Shown: positions 1-9,564 of the stretch, piece by piece | Position numbering within the stretch: position 1 is the stretch's first letter | How the letters are laid out: every line of letters begins with the position of its first letter | NCBI RefSeq assembly: GCF_902500215.1 | Contig: NZ_CABVOU010000046.1 | Span: 250,136-314,135, forward strand | Length of the DNA stretch: 64,000 bases | Origin: Halomonas lysinitropha | GTDB taxonomy: Bacteria; Pseudomonadota; Gammaproteobacteria; Pseudomonadales; Halomonadaceae | Direction of reading: 5' to 3' | The notes under the pieces: model-generated | What the model was told of the DNA's origin: nothing | The model's database searches: none | The model's input: the letters and a program-made list of their open reading frames with translations, nothing else | Made by a program: the position numbers and the translations under genes

Positions 1-37
1 TGTCATGAACGCCCAGCTCGAGGCCCTGCGCGAATGA
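1..37 (+). CDS. 3' end of an upstream gene (partial, unidentified)
   Basis: Only the last codons of a plus-strand frame lie inside the window. They read VMNAQLEALRE and stop at TGA 35-37. The tail is hydrophilic and too short to identify. It ends 28 bp before the tamA start, so it could be the upstream member of the same transcription unit. It may equally be a chance open frame. Confidence 0.35.
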   Translation, partial: VMNAQLEALRE

Positions 38-65
38 CTTGTCGCCAGTTCAGGAAGCGTTAGCA

Positions 66-1919
66 ATGGATAGTTGCGTTTACACACGCCTGGGGTTGGC
101 GGCACTTTGCCTGGGTCTCGCGCCTGGCACCCTGGCCCTTGAGGCAACCATCGAGGGCATCGAAGATCCATTGGCAGAGAACGTCCGCCTCTACCTCGAT
201 GGCCTGGAAGCCGAGCAGTACAGTCCCGATCGCCTGGAAAGCGAGGTGTTGCGGCGCAGCAGCGAGGCGCTGCGCGTATACGGTTACTACTCGCCCCGGA
301 TCGAGCCGCGTTTCGATGATCCCGATTCACCGACTCAAGTGACGCTGACCATCAGTCCGGGAGAACCGGTGCTGATCGAGGTCCTCGAACTCTCCGTGAC
401 CGGCGATGCCGCGGGAGATCCTCCCTTCACCGAGGCCATCGAGGCGTTTCCTCTGGAAGAAGGGGATCGCCTGCGCCATGCCCCCTTCGACAGTCTGCGC
501 AGCCGGCTGGCCAACCTCGCTCTCGAACGCGGGTACTTCGACTGGCGTTTTGCCGATCGTCGGATGGAGGTCAGGCCCTACGCCAACAGTGCCCGGCTCT
601 ATCTGGCGCTGGACAGCGGCCGTCGCCATCGCTTCGGTGACGTAAACTTCCGGGGCCATCATATCGAGACCGCCCGGCTGGAAAACCTGGCCCCCTTCGC
701 CAGCGGGGAACCCTACCTGGCGAGCCGGGTCGCCAGGTTCAACCAGCGCCTGGGCGAGACCGAGTGGTTTGCCTCGGTGAACGTGCGTCCGCGTCTCGCC
801 CGGGAGCTGAGGCGCCTGGCGTTGCCGGAGGCAGAACCGACCTGGTGGCAGTCGCTGGATGTGGCGGGCGTGGAGCCCGTCACCGCGACGCCTCGTATTG
901 CCGAGGCGTCGTTATTGGCGGCCGCCAGTCTGCAGCGCCCCACTGTTCCCAACGTACCGATCGACGTGGTGGTGACTCCTGCTGACCGCCACCAGTTCGA
1001 GGTAGGCGTGGGCTATGCCACCGACGTCGGCCCTCGCCTGCGATTTGCCTGGGACCAGCCCTGGATCAACCGCTATGGTCACGGCCTGGATCACAACCTC
1101 TACATCTCGGCGCCGGACCAACGCTTCTCGGGCGTCTACACGCTGCCGCTGGCGGACCCGTTGCGTGACAGCTATCGCTTCCAGTACGGTCTGCGCCACA
1201 AGGACAACGAGGACACCCGGACCTTGGAGAGTACCCTGGAGGCGGCCCGTCGCTGGAAATTCGACAATGACTGGGAGCAGAGTCTCTATCTGCGCGGTAC
1301 CTTCGAGGATTTCACCCAGGCCGGTGTTTCCAATCAGGTGTTGCTGCTCTATCCCGGTATCAGCTGGTCGCGCACCCGCACGCGCAACCCCACCTTTCCC
1401 ACCTGGGGAGATCGCCAGCGCCTGGCCGTGGAGTACTCCAGTGACTGGTGGGGGTCGGCCGCCGAGTTCCTGCGCCTGACGGGCGACAGCGAATGGATCC
1501 GCAAGGTCGGCGACGACAATCGTTTCGTGGGTCGAGTCGGCCTCGGTATGATCACCACCGATGACTTCGCGGACATTCCCCCCTCGCTGCGCTTCTTCAC
1601 CGGCGGCGATAGCAGCGTGCGGGGCTACGCCTACGAGAGCCTTGCCCCCGAGGACGACGAGGGCCGGCTAATCGGCGGTGAGCAACTGCTCACCGCCAGC
1701 CTCGAGGCCCAGCGTCGTATCACCGGGAAGTGGTGGGCGGCGAGCTTCATCGACACCGGCGATGCCTTCAGCGACTGGGATCCGAACGACCTGAAAACCG
1801 GCGCCGGCCTGGGCGTGCGCTGGATCTCCCCGGTGGGTCCGATTCGTTTCGATGTGGCCCACCCCTTCGATGCCGATGATGCCTTCCGCATCCACTTCTC
1901 TATCGGCCCGGAATTCTGA
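66..1919 (+). CDS. tamA: TamA, outer-membrane translocation and assembly module (Omp85 family)
   Basis: Outer-membrane beta-barrel subunit of the TAM complex, which with TamB helps insert or transport envelope components. The 617-aa product starts with a signal peptide (about residues 1-25, ending near TLALE). POTRA-like repeats follow to about residue 250, then a C-terminal surface-antigen barrel from about 310 ending in aromatic Phe (SIGPEF). The loop-6 signature VRGY of Omp85 proteins lies near residues 518-521 (GGDSSVRGY). The ATG at 66 was preferred to the TTG at 39 because it directly precedes the signal peptide. tamB starts 11 bp downstream, so the two are almost certainly one operon. 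Length and domain order fit the family. Confidence 0.93.
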   Translation: MDSCVYTRLGLAALCLGLAPGTLALEATIEGIEDPLAENVRLYLDGLEAEQYSPDRLESEVLRRSSEALRVYGYYSPRIEPRFDDPDSPTQVTLTISPGEPVLIEVLELSVTGDAAGDPPFTEAIEAFPLEEGDRLRHAPFDSLRSRLANLALERGYFDWRFADRRMEVRPYANSARLYLALDSGRRHRFGDVNFRGHHIETARLENLAPFASGEPYLASRVARFNQRLGETEWFASVNVRPRLARELRRLALPEAEPTWWQSLDVAGVEPVTATPRIAEASLLAAASLQRPTVPNVPIDVVVTPADRHQFEVGVGYATDVGPRLRFAWDQPWINRYGHGLDHNLYISAPDQRFSGVYTLPLADPLRDSYRFQYGLRHKDNEDTRTLESTLEAARRWKFDNDWEQSLYLRGTFEDFTQAGVSNQVLLLYPGISWSRTRTRNPTFPTWGDRQRLAVEYSSDWWGSAAEFLRLTGDSEWIRKVGDDNRFVGRVGLGMITTDDFADIPPSLRFFTGGDSSVRGYAYESLAPEDDEGRLIGGEQLLTASLEAQRRITGKWWAASFIDTGDAFSDWDPNDLKTGAGLGVRWISPVGPIRFDVAHPFDADDAFRIHFSIGPEF

Positions 1920-1930
1920 GAGCTCGCATC

Positions 1931-4900
1931 TTGAGAACCCGCGCATTGACCTGGGCCCTGGCCCGACTGTTGATTGTCCTGCCTATCTGGCTGATTGGCC
2001 TGGTGCTGCTGCTGCTCGGCCTGGCGCTCTCCCCATGGGGCACCGGTGTCCTGCTCGAACAGGGTGCCAAGCACGGTCTCTACGAGCTCGGGGCCGTGGA
2101 GGGCGCCCCGCTGGATCGCCTGGTGCTGCATGACCTTCGTCTGAAGGCCGGGCCGGCCCGTATCGCCCTGACGCGTTTCGAGCTGGCCTGGTCCGAGGAG
2201 TGCGTCCTGCAGGGGCGGCTGTGTCTCGACCGGCTGGCCGTGGAAGGCGCCGATATCCGCCTGGCCGAAGCGGACGCAGAGCCGGAGGCAGAGCCAGAGG
2301 AGGGCGCAGGAACGGCACTCGAGGAGATCCGCCTGCCGTTGCCGGTGGAACTGCGTGAGCTTTCGCTGGTTGATGTGAACCTGCAACTCGCCGATGGCAC
2401 ACAGCTGACCTGGGTCTCCTTCACCACCGGCGTTCGGGCCGAGCAGAGCACCCTGACCCTGCTGCCCACCCGGCTGGCCGGTGCGCGGCTGACCCTCCCG
2501 CTCTCTGCCGGCACTCGCCTGGCCCTGAGCGAGGCCGAACATGAGGGCGCGCGGCCCTCGGCGGTGGCCATCGATGCGGCCATTGCCGTGCGCTCTCGAC
2601 TACCGGCCCAGGCTGCCGCCGAACTGGAAGGCCTCGCCAACCTGCCCCTCGACGAGCAGCCACGCCGCGAACTGCCCGACGTGACCCTGCCCATGGCCGT
2701 GGAGGTACCCGAGCTCACCATCGAGGACTTCGCCATTGCCGGGTCGGTCGAGTATGGCGTGGAGGAGCTCCTGCTGCGCCTCACGGCCCGCGGGCAGGAA
2801 GTCGAGATCGACACCCTGGCAGTTGCCACGCCCGATGCCGATGCGGAGCTGATGGCCCGTCTGTCACTTCGTGACGACTATCCCCTGGAGGCCCGACTGG
2901 CTGCTGATCTCTTCCTTCCGGAGCGGATGCCGGCGCTGCAGGGAGAGCGTATCGAGCTTGTCCTGGCCGGAAGCCTGGCCGATCTGGAGGTCGACCTGGC
3001 CACTCGAGGTCCCGTCGAGGCCCACCTGGTGGCCCGCCTCGACGCCCTCGACCCGACTCTGCCGTTCACCGCTTCACTGGAAAGCGATGCCCTCCAGTGG
3101 CCATTGCCCGGGGCCGAGGTCACGCCGGTCGATGAGACGCAGGAAGCACCGCCCCAGTCGGACGCGCCGGCCGAGGGGGGAGAAGAGGCGGTCGATAAGG
3201 GAGAAGAAGCGAGCGAAGCGTCCGCCGAGCCCTGGCAGGTCGAGGACCTCGCGGTGCACCTGGAGGGCAGCCTGGTCGACTATCGTACCCGCGTGTCGCT
3301 CAATGCCCAGGGGCCGGACCTGCCGCCCACCGACCTGCTGGTCAGTGGCAGTGGTGATCTCGAACACTTCCGCTGGTCGCCGTTGTCGGTCAACCATCAA
3401 GGGGCCGTGCTGGTCAGCCGCGGCCAGGCCGCCTGGCGCGACGGGCTGGACGTCGAGGCCACCTTGTCGCTGGATAATCTGGATCCCGGGCGCTTCGTCG
3501 AGGGATTCGATGGGCGCCTGGGTGGCGGGGCTGAGCTGGCCTTCGTCCAGGACGACGCGGGCTGGCGACTCGAGGTGCCGGCGCTGGATATCCAGGGCGT
3601 GCTGGACGACCGGCCACTGAGCCTCGAGGCCGTCCTCGCCGGTGATAGCGAGATGCGCTGGGACGTCGAAACCCTCGACTTTCGTCAGGGCGCCAATCGG
3701 CTCAGCCTGGCCGGGCGGGTAAGCCGTCAGGCCCTGGATCTGGCCGGCGACCTGGACATGCCCGCGCTGGAAAGCCTCTACCCCGACCTCGGCGGCAATC
3801 TGGCCGGGCGCTTCACCACGGCCGGCAGCCTTGAAGCCCCGGAGCTCGATCTCACGCTGACGGGCCGATCGCTGGCCTTCGCTGACAATACCGTGGCGTC
3901 CCTCGACCTGACGGCACAGGTCGCCGGGCTGGAGGACCCCGACCTGGCGCTGGCCCTGGAGGTCGGCCGCGTGGAGGCCGGCGAGCAGCGTCTCGACCGC
4001 CTTACCCTGGACCTCGACGGGCGACTCTCGGAACACCGCCTGCGCCTGGCCGCCCAGGGCGGCGATGACTTGCCGCTGTCGCGGCTGGTCCTGGCCCTGG
4101 AGGGCGGACTCGACAGCGCTCGTGAGCGCTATCGCGGGGCTTTGTCGCCACTGGAGGTCGACAGCGAATTCGGTGATATCCGCCTCGCCGAGACACTGAC
4201 CTTCGATGCTGACCTGCCTGCGGGCTCGGCGCGGGTCTCACCGTTCTGTCTGACCCGCCGCCAGGGAGGCGAGGTGTGCCTGACCGAGCCGCTGGAGGCC
4301 TCGGCCCAGGCCGGTCGGGCCGTGCTCGCGATCCGCGACCTGCCCATGGACCTGGCCGATGCTGCCATGCCGCCGGGGTGGCGTATCAGCGGCGAGAACA
4401 CCGGATCCATCGAAGCCGGCTGGTCGGCCGGTGGGGCGCGTTGGCAACTGGTCGCCGATCTCGACAGCCGCGCCGAGGTCACTGGCGAGGATGCCTACGG
4501 CCGTCCCTGGTCGGTGCCCGGCACCCGCCTGGGTCTGGAGGTGACGGCGAGCGAGGCCCGTGCGGAGCTCGATCTGGTACTGGGGCTGGCCGACAGCGGC
4601 GAGGTACGCCTGGCCCTGGCCGTCGACGAGCCCTTGACCGTGGGCGCCCTCGACGGCCAACTGCGCATCGATGACTTGCGCCTGGGTCCCTATCGTCCCC
4701 TGGCCACCGGCCTGGAGGCTTTGGAGGGGGGCCTGGACGGTGATATTCGCATCACCGGCAACCGCGAGACACCACGGCTGGATGGTCGGCTCGCTCTCTC
4801 GGGGCTGAAGGCCGGCGGTCTGGATTTACCGCTCGAGGTTCGCGACGGGGAACTCGTCCTCGAACTGATCGGTGATCGGGCTGACATCGACGGCTTCCTG

Positions 4901-6034
4901 GCCGCTGACGAGGGACGCCTGCAGATCGGGGGCAATGCTCGATGGTCCGGCGGCGGCAGCTGGCAGGCCGCCGTCGACCTGCGGGCCGTCGATGACCCCC
5001 TGTTGGCGGTCCTGCCCGAGTTCGGGCGTCTGCGCCTGGCACCGGATCTGAGAATCCGCGCCACCCCCGAGCGGCTCAGAGTCCGAGGCACGGTCGATAT
5101 TCCCTGGGCGCGACTCGAGGTGGGAGAGGTGCCCTCGTCGGCCGAGGCGCCGAGCCCCGATGAAGTGATCATCACCGAGGAGCAGGACCAGCGCGCCGCT
5201 GAGGCCGAGGCTGAAGCGGAGCGAAAAGCGGCTGCGCAGCGCGCCGGCGCGGGAGAGGACGAAACGGGGGAGACCACGGCCGAGGCCATGGCGCGTGCCG
5301 GCATGGCCACGGATATCCTGATCACGCTGTCGCTGGGACCGGACATGCAGCTCGAAGCTTACGGGCTGACGTCCAAGCTCTCGGGCAATCTCGAGGTACG
5401 CCAACAGAACGGACCCGTCCAGTTGTTCGGTGACGTCAGTCTGGACGACGGTCGCTTCAAGGCCTTCGGGCAGGACCTGGTGATCCGTGAGGGGATCCTG
5501 TTCTTCAGTGGACCGCCGGGTCAGCCACTGCTCGATTTCGAGGCGATCCGCAATCCGGCGGCCACCCAGGACGAGGTGATTGCCGGTCTGCGCGTCAGCG
5601 GCTCGGCCGATTCACCAAGCCTCGAGATCTTCTCGGAACCGGCCATGGACGAAGCCAGTGCGCTCTCTTACCTGCTGCGCGGGCGTGCCCCGGACAGCAG
5701 CGGTGGCGCCGATGGGGCCCTGACCTCGGCACTGATCGGGATTACCCTGGGTCAGACTGGGGGGGCCGTGGGCGCCATCGGCGAAGCCTTCGGCATCGAT
5801 GACCTGAGCCTCGATACCGCCGGGGCAGGGGAGGAGAGTCAGGTCGTGGTCTCCGGCAACCTCACCGACCGCCTGAGCATCGGCTACGGGGTGGGTGTCT
5901 TTTCGCCCATCGCCGAGATCACCCTGCGCTATCAGCTGTGGCGCAACCTCTATCTCGAGGCGGTCTCCGGGGCTTCCCAGGCGGTCGACCTGGTCTACAG
6001 TTTCAGCCTGCCGGGCGATCCGCCGTCCCCGTGA
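1931..6034 (+). CDS. tamB: TamB, inner-membrane anchored AsmA-like translocation protein (DUF490)
   Basis: Large periplasm-spanning partner of TamA, 1367 aa. A single N-terminal membrane anchor (about residues 8-36) is followed by a long repetitive beta-rich region and a C-terminal TamB/DUF490 domain (about 1030-1367) that includes a [17 protein letters not shown] segment. The start is TTG at 1931; I see no in-frame ATG near it, and the TTG sits 11 bp after the tamA stop. Three acidic low-complexity inserts are visible, near residues 113-133, 397-434 and 1075-1120. They look like solvent-exposed loops expanded in a halophile. TamB proteins are lipid-transfer-like bridges between the membranes; this copy is full length. 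Confidence 0.92.
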   Translation: MRTRALTWALARLLIVLPIWLIGLVLLLLGLALSPWGTGVLLEQGAKHGLYELGAVEGAPLDRLVLHDLRLKAGPARIALTRFELAWSEECVLQGRLCLDRLAVEGADIRLAEADAEPEAEPEEGAGTALEEIRLPLPVELRELSLVDVNLQLADGTQLTWVSFTTGVRAEQSTLTLLPTRLAGARLTLPLSAGTRLALSEAEHEGARPSAVAIDAAIAVRSRLPAQAAAELEGLANLPLDEQPRRELPDVTLPMAVEVPELTIEDFAIAGSVEYGVEELLLRLTARGQEVEIDTLAVATPDADAELMARLSLRDDYPLEARLAADLFLPERMPALQGERIELVLAGSLADLEVDLATRGPVEAHLVARLDALDPTLPFTASLESDALQWPLPGAEVTPVDETQEAPPQSDAPAEGGEEAVDKGEEASEASAEPWQVEDLAVHLEGSLVDYRTRVSLNAQGPDLPPTDLLVSGSGDLEHFRWSPLSVNHQGAVLVSRGQAAWRDGLDVEATLSLDNLDPGRFVEGFDGRLGGGAELAFVQDDAGWRLEVPALDIQGVLDDRPLSLEAVLAGDSEMRWDVETLDFRQGANRLSLAGRVSRQALDLAGDLDMPALESLYPDLGGNLAGRFTTAGSLEAPELDLTLTGRSLAFADNTVASLDLTAQVAGLEDPDLALALEVGRVEAGEQRLDRLTLDLDGRLSEHRLRLAAQGGDDLPLSRLVLALEGGLDSARERYRGALSPLEVDSEFGDIRLAETLTFDADLPAGSARVSPFCLTRRQGGEVCLTEPLEASAQAGRAVLAIRDLPMDLADAAMPPGWRISGENTGSIEAGWSAGGARWQLVADLDSRAEVTGEDAYGRPWSVPGTRLGLEVTASEARAELDLVLGLADSGEVRLALAVDEPLTVGALDGQLRIDDLRLGPYRPLATGLEALEGGLDGDIRITGNRETPRLDGRLALSGLKAGGLDLPLEVRDGELVLELIGDRADIDGFLAADEGRLQIGGNARWSGGGSWQAAVDLRAVDDPLLAVLPEFGRLRLAPDLRIRATPERLRVRGTVDIPWARLEVGEVPSSAEAPSPDEVIITEEQDQRAAEAEAEAERKAAAQRAGAGEDETGETTAEAMARAGMATDILITLSLGPDMQLEAYGLTSKLSGNLEVRQQNGPVQLFGDVSLDDGRFKAFGQDLVIREGILFFSGPPGQPLLDFEAIRNPAATQDEVIAGLRVSGSADSPSLEIFSEPAMDEASALSYLLRGRAPDSSGGADGALTSALIGITLGQTGGAVGAIGEAFGIDDLSLDTAGAGEESQVVVSGNLTDRLSIGYGVGVFSPIAEITLRYQLWRNLYLEAVSGASQAVDLVYSFSLPGDPPSP

Positions 6035-6077
6035 GGCAGGTCAGATTTACATTTCACAAAACGATGGAGTCAACGCC

Positions 6078-6692
6078 ATGCCACTGTCCCCCGACCATGC
6101 TCTTGAAGGACGCGATACGCCAATTCCGATCAGCGGGATCCATCTGGTCAACGGCCATGCCATGCAGCCGCCCTGGCCCGAAGGCATGGAGGAGATCGTG
6201 CTGGGAATGGGATGTTTCTGGGGAGCCGAACGGCTCTTCTGGCAGCTGCCGGGCGTCCATGTCACCGCCGTGGGCTACGCCGGCGGCGTGACGCCAAACC
6301 CCACCTACGAGGAGACCTGCAGCGGCCGGACAGGTCATGCCGAGGTGGTGCGGGTGGTCTTCGATCCTCGTGAAATCGACCTGGAAACCCTGCTGAGGGT
6401 GTTCTGGGAAGCCCATGACCCGACCCAGGGCCATCGCCAGGGCAATGATATCGGCAGTCAATACCGCTCGATTATCCTCACCACCACGCCAGCACAGCGC
6501 GAGACGGCCCAGCGCAGTCTGGAGGCCTATGCCTCGTCACTGTCGCGTAGCGGAAAGGGGGAGGTCACTACCGAGATCGAGCCTCTCGAGGCCTTCTATT
6601 ACGCCGAGGAGTATCATCAGCAGTACCTGGCAAAGAACCCCGGCGGCTATTGTGGCCTGAAGGGCACCGGCGTCAGCTGTCCGCTGGGCTGA
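6078..6692 (+). CDS. msrA: Peptide methionine-S-sulfoxide reductase MsrA
   Basis: Reduces the S epimer of methionine sulfoxide in proteins and so repairs oxidative damage. The 204-aa product has the catalytic signature GMGCFWGAE with nucleophile Cys46, then GYAGG, GHAEVV and the C-terminal YHQQYL segment. Cys196 or Cys202 region ([13 protein letters not shown]) supplies the resolving cysteines. ATG 6078 was chosen because it gives the usual MsrA N-terminal extension and follows an A-rich leader. An open frame extends farther upstream into tamB but is not needed. In Escherichia coli msrA also neighbours tamA-tamB, so the synteny supports the call. It converges with the Crp/Fnr gene, whose stop lies 3 bp away. 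Confidence 0.95.
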   Translation: MPLSPDHALEGRDTPIPISGIHLVNGHAMQPPWPEGMEEIVLGMGCFWGAERLFWQLPGVHVTAVGYAGGVTPNPTYEETCSGRTGHAEVVRVVFDPREIDLETLLRVFWEAHDPTQGHRQGNDIGSQYRSIILTTTPAQRETAQRSLEAYASSLSRSGKGEVTTEIEPLEAFYYAEEYHQQYLAKNPGGYCGLKGTGVSCPLG

Positions 6693-6695
6693 GCG

Positions 6696-7442
6696 TCACG
6701 GCCCGTTCGCCGACGCAGCGCCATGCTGGAGCTGGGCCAGCCTTTCCGTCAGGCCGTCCATTTCATCGCCCAGATAATCGGTGTCGAATTCGGCTTCCTC
6801 GAACATTCGCTTCGCGTCGTAGACCGCGATATGGCCGCGAAACTTCTTGAGTATCCCGTCCTGCTCGAGGGTCTTGAGAAGGCGGTTGATGTGTACCGGC
6901 GACAGGCCCAGTATGTTGGCCAGCAGTCGTTGGGAAACCGGAAACGCGAATGCCGCCAGATCGACATGATGTATCTTGTCGAGACGAAAGAAGGTTTCGA
7001 TGATGAAATGCAGTAGCCGCGAGCGCGCGCTGCGATGATGGGCGATCAGCATTCGCTCTGTGACGAGGGCCTGCTGGCGGCTGATATTGGCAAACAGGGC
7101 GATCGCGATGGACGTGGAGGCCGAGATGATATCGACGATATTCTCGTGGGGAAAGGGCACGACCGTACCTTGAGTCACCATGTTGGCGTCGCTCACGTGC
7201 TTCATGAAGGTGAATTCTCCGAGCCCGACGATATCACCGGGCAACAGCAATTCTATCACTTGCTGCTCGCCATCCCGGGAGAGGCGAAGGGTGATGGCCC
7301 ATCCACTCTGCAGAAGGTAGAGTTCGCCAACTTTGGCGTGGGCGCGCCAGAGTAGCGTTTTCTTGTCGATGGATTGCGGGCTCTGCTCGAACCCCGCCAG
7401 CAGGTCTTTATCCGAGGCGCTCAAGTCCACATGTCGCGCCAT
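6696..7442 (-). CDS. Crp/Fnr family transcriptional regulator
   Basis: A 248-aa protein with an N-terminal cyclic-nucleotide-binding-type beta-roll (about residues 20-125; GELYLLQSGWAITLRLSRDG and ELLLPGDIVGLGEF are typical). A long dimer helix follows, then a C-terminal winged helix-turn-helix (about 168-205; VSQRLLANILGLSPVHINRLL). It lacks the N-terminal cysteine cluster of oxygen-sensing FNR, so it should not carry that Fe-S sensor; the effector is unknown. Gene order and an FNR-like box at 8456-8469 suggest a role in oxygen, redox or nitrogen-oxide response, but this is inference. A tandem 20-bp repeat lies in its upstream region. Confidence 0.88.
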   Translation of the reverse strand: MARHVDLSASDKDLLAGFEQSPQSIDKKTLLWRAHAKVGELYLLQSGWAITLRLSRDGEQQVIELLLPGDIVGLGEFTFMKHVSDANMVTQGTVVPFPHENIVDIISASTSIAIALFANISRQQALVTERMLIAHHRSARSRLLHFIIETFFRLDKIHHVDLAAFAFPVSQRLLANILGLSPVHINRLLKTLEQDGILKKFRGHIAVYDAKRMFEEAEFDTDYLGDEMDGLTERLAQLQHGAASANGP

Positions 7443-7576
7443 GGTTCTCTGAAGCAGGGTAAGTTCTTCGTGCTTGGCGGAGAGGGTAGTACGATGATGG
7501 GTGTCGATAATAACGTGCCTGTAGGATCATGCCGGAACCAGGTGGTTTGCATCTTCTGCTACCAGTGTAGCCGTAA

Positions 7577-7614
7577 ATGCCATTGTGCATCGTGATATGC
7601 CATTGAGTATCGTG
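7577..7614. repeat. Tandem 20-bp direct repeat upstream of the Crp/Fnr gene
   Basis: Two copies of ATGCCATTG(T/A)G(C/T)ATCGTG begin at 7577 and 7597, so the period is exactly 20 bp (close to two helical turns). They lie 135-172 bp upstream of the Crp/Fnr start and next to the hairpin ending the neighbouring minus-strand gene. Two sites on the same helix face are typical of a regulator-binding array, possibly autoregulatory. No known consensus was recognised. Confidence 0.5.
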
Positions 7615-7645
7615 GCCTGTCACCTCATGGTCAGGACAGGCCACG
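7611..7645 (-). terminator. Hairpin downstream of the 208-aa gene
   Basis: Perfect 11-bp inverted repeat, CGTGGCCTGTC (7611-7621) and GACAGGCCACG (7635-7645), with a 13-nt loop. It lies about 30 bp beyond the stop of the minus-strand gene at 7675-8301. There is no clear U-tract, so it may be a transcript-stabilising hairpin or a Rho-assisted end. Confidence 0.5.
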
Positions 7646-7674
7646 CGTCAGATGCTTGCTCAGTGAATACCCGA

Positions 7675-8301
7675 TCAGCGGGGGGAGTCCGGGTGTCCCG
7701 GCCGAGGACGATGCCCGTTTGCGGCCTCGCTGCTCGAGGCGTATCGGAGGGCTGTCCAGTACATCTCCTGATGTTCGCGGGGCGGGGTTGGCAGTAGCCA
7801 TTCGGCTTCCTTGAGGACCTGGAACTGTGCCTGGGCCTGACCGATGCAGCTCTTTAAATGGCCATCCAGCTGGGGCGTGCCGTTGTCGGCATGAAGGCGC
7901 TCGTAGAAGCGCCGCGACTGCCACTCCTCGAGCAGGGCGAGGCTGATCGCCTGGGCGGCTCCGGCATCATCGAGGATGAAGAAGTGGGATTGAGAGGGCA
8001 GGCTGGGGGGCTCCCAGTCCGTCGCTCGAGCGACCGGCTGAGAGAACGTCAGCTGTGACGACTGTTCGATCAGCGCCTGGATCCGCTGCCGGCTCTCCTC
8101 GGCGAGGGCCTGCATGAGTCGGCTTATTCCGATGCTGTAGGTCAGGAAACGCAGGGAGAGCCAGCGATATCGGTGGTACGCATGGTGCTCATGGCCGTTG
8201 GCCTGACCGAGGACATCCTCGGTCAGGGCGATCTCACCGGGCTGCGGACTCGGCGGCGTGGCGAGAGGGTCGATGCGGTCATTGATGCTTGGCAAGCTCA
8301 C
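7675..8301 (-). CDS. Hypothetical 208-aa helical protein, possibly ferritin-like
   Basis: I do not recognise this family. The product is soluble, with no signal peptide or membrane segment, and predicted helix-rich. A long helix contains HEHHAYHRYRWLSLRF and ALAEESRQRI, and a second helical half contains ALLEEWQSRRFYERL and KEAEWLL. Glu and His spaced along four helices would fit a ferritin-like or rubrerythrin-like fold, but no diiron ExxH pair is certain. Start is GTG at 8299-8301, preceded by GAGGTGA at good spacing. An FNR/ANR-like box lies about 155 bp upstream and a Crp/Fnr gene lies just downstream, suggesting a redox-linked role (inference). Confidence 0.7.
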   Translation of the reverse strand: MSLPSINDRIDPLATPPSPQPGEIALTEDVLGQANGHEHHAYHRYRWLSLRFLTYSIGISRLMQALAEESRQRIQALIEQSSQLTFSQPVARATDWEPPSLPSQSHFFILDDAGAAQAISLALLEEWQSRRFYERLHADNGTPQLDGHLKSCIGQAQAQFQVLKEAEWLLPTPPREHQEMYWTALRYASSSEAANGHRPRPGHPDSPR

Positions 8302-8455
8302 GATATGTCACCTCGTTGTTATTGATGGAGACGTCACCGGACATGGGGCAACGTATCCGGCGGCGGTCATGCGGCCTGTTTTCCGCTGAGACTAGGCAGC
8401 AACGTCGCAGCGGTCTGCCAACCTGGGTTAACAACGCCATGATTTATTGCCTTTC

Positions 8456-8469
8456 CTGATCCAGATCAA
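8456..8469 (-). promoter_or_regulatory. FNR/ANR-like binding site
   Basis: CTGAT-CCAG-ATCAA differs by one base from the FNR/ANR consensus TTGAT-N4-ATCAA. It lies in the 188-bp gap between yheT and the 208-aa gene, upstream of the latter on the minus strand. No convincing -10 element was placed, so the function is likely but not shown. Confidence 0.5.
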
Positions 8470-8489
8470 GTCCCGCGACGGGACGGCCT

Positions 8490-9557
8490 TCACGGTTTTC
8501 CCCGCTTCAGGCTCATGCGCGAGGAAGCATCGGCCTGGTGAGGCCCTCGCGGTGCAGCGAGGATCCTCGCCGTGGACTGCCAGTCGACGAGCTGCTGGCC
8601 GACCCGCCGGGCCAGCCAGCTCTGCAGGCGCCCCTGGCGCCACTCCACGAAGCCCACATGCCCGCCATGCCGGGCGATCTCCACTCGCACCGACGGGGAC
8701 GGTATCGGCAGCCTCGCGAACAACCCCGGCGGCATGAAGGGGTCATCGTCGGCATGCAGGACGAGCGTCGGTATCTCGATCTCGTCCAGCAGCGGGCCGG
8801 CGGCGGCACGGCGGTAGTAGTCCTCGGCGCCATCGAAACCGTGCAGCGGGGCCGTCACGGCCTCGTCGTAGTCACGCAGGCTCTCCAGGGCCTCGAGCGC
8901 CTGCAGGGTGATCGAAAGCGGCAGCTCGCCTCTGGACAGGCGAGGGGCCATCTTGCGCTTCAGCGAGCCAAGCAGATGGCGCTCGTAGATTCGGGCGATG
9001 CCGTGGTGCAGGGTATCGGCGCAAGCCGAAAGGTCCAGGGGGGCGCTTATCACGATGGCCCCCGCCAGATCGAGGCCGTCGCCGCCCTGTTCGGCAATCA
9101 GCTTGACCAGCATGTTACCGCCGAGGGAGACGCCGGCGGCGACCTTGAAGGCGCGGGGATAGCGATGGGCCAGCTCGCCGATCAGCCAGTAGGCATCCGC
9201 GGTATCGCCGCTGTGATAGGCCCGGGGCAGCCGGTTGGGCGAGGCCCCGCACCCGCGAAAGTGCATGAGCAGCGCTCGCCAGCCAAACTTGGCGGCGGTG
9301 TCCAGCAGCTGTCGGGCGTAGGGCGAATCCAGCGACCCCTCGAGCCCGTGGAAGAGCACCAGGATGGGGGCGTCCGCCCGTTCGGGCTGCGGTCGTGCCC
9401 AGGCCAGCTCGACGAAATCCCCGTCCGGCAGCTCGAGGATCTCGGTCTCGGCGTCAATCGCCGGTCGCGGCAGGCAGCGAGGCAGCAGCGTCTGGATGTG
9501 CCGGTTGGCGAGCCCCCGCGGGGGGTGAAAGTCGGCAGCGTTCCAGATCGCGTCCAT
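8490..9557 (-). CDS. YheT-family alpha/beta hydrolase
   Basis: A 355-aa alpha/beta hydrolase of the YheT/ABHD1-3 group (COG0429-like). The N-terminus WNAADFHPPRGLANRHIQTL is typical of the family. Nucleophile Ser144 sits in GVSLGGN, the acid is in HADDDPF (about 269-273), and the catalytic His is His300 in RHGGHVGFVE. The substrate is unknown; relatives act on esters or lipids. ATG 9557 was chosen because an upstream extension would overlap pepQ and has no family similarity. It starts 8 bp after the pepQ stop and so belongs to the lysR-pepQ-yheT operon. The last ~25 residues are basic and look like a species-specific tail. Confidence 0.88.
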   Translation of the reverse strand: MDAIWNAADFHPPRGLANRHIQTLLPRCLPRPAIDAETEILELPDGDFVELAWARPQPERADAPILVLFHGLEGSLDSPYARQLLDTAAKFGWRALLMHFRGCGASPNRLPRAYHSGDTADAYWLIGELAHRYPRAFKVAAGVSLGGNMLVKLIAEQGGDGLDLAGAIVISAPLDLSACADTLHHGIARIYERHLLGSLKRKMAPRLSRGELPLSITLQALEALESLRDYDEAVTAPLHGFDGAEDYYRRAAAGPLLDEIEIPTLVLHADDDPFMPPGLFARLPIPSPSVRVEIARHGGHVGFVEWRQGRLQSWLARRVGQQLVDWQSTARILAAPRGPHQADASSRMSLKRGKP

Positions 9558-9564
9558 CGGGGCG

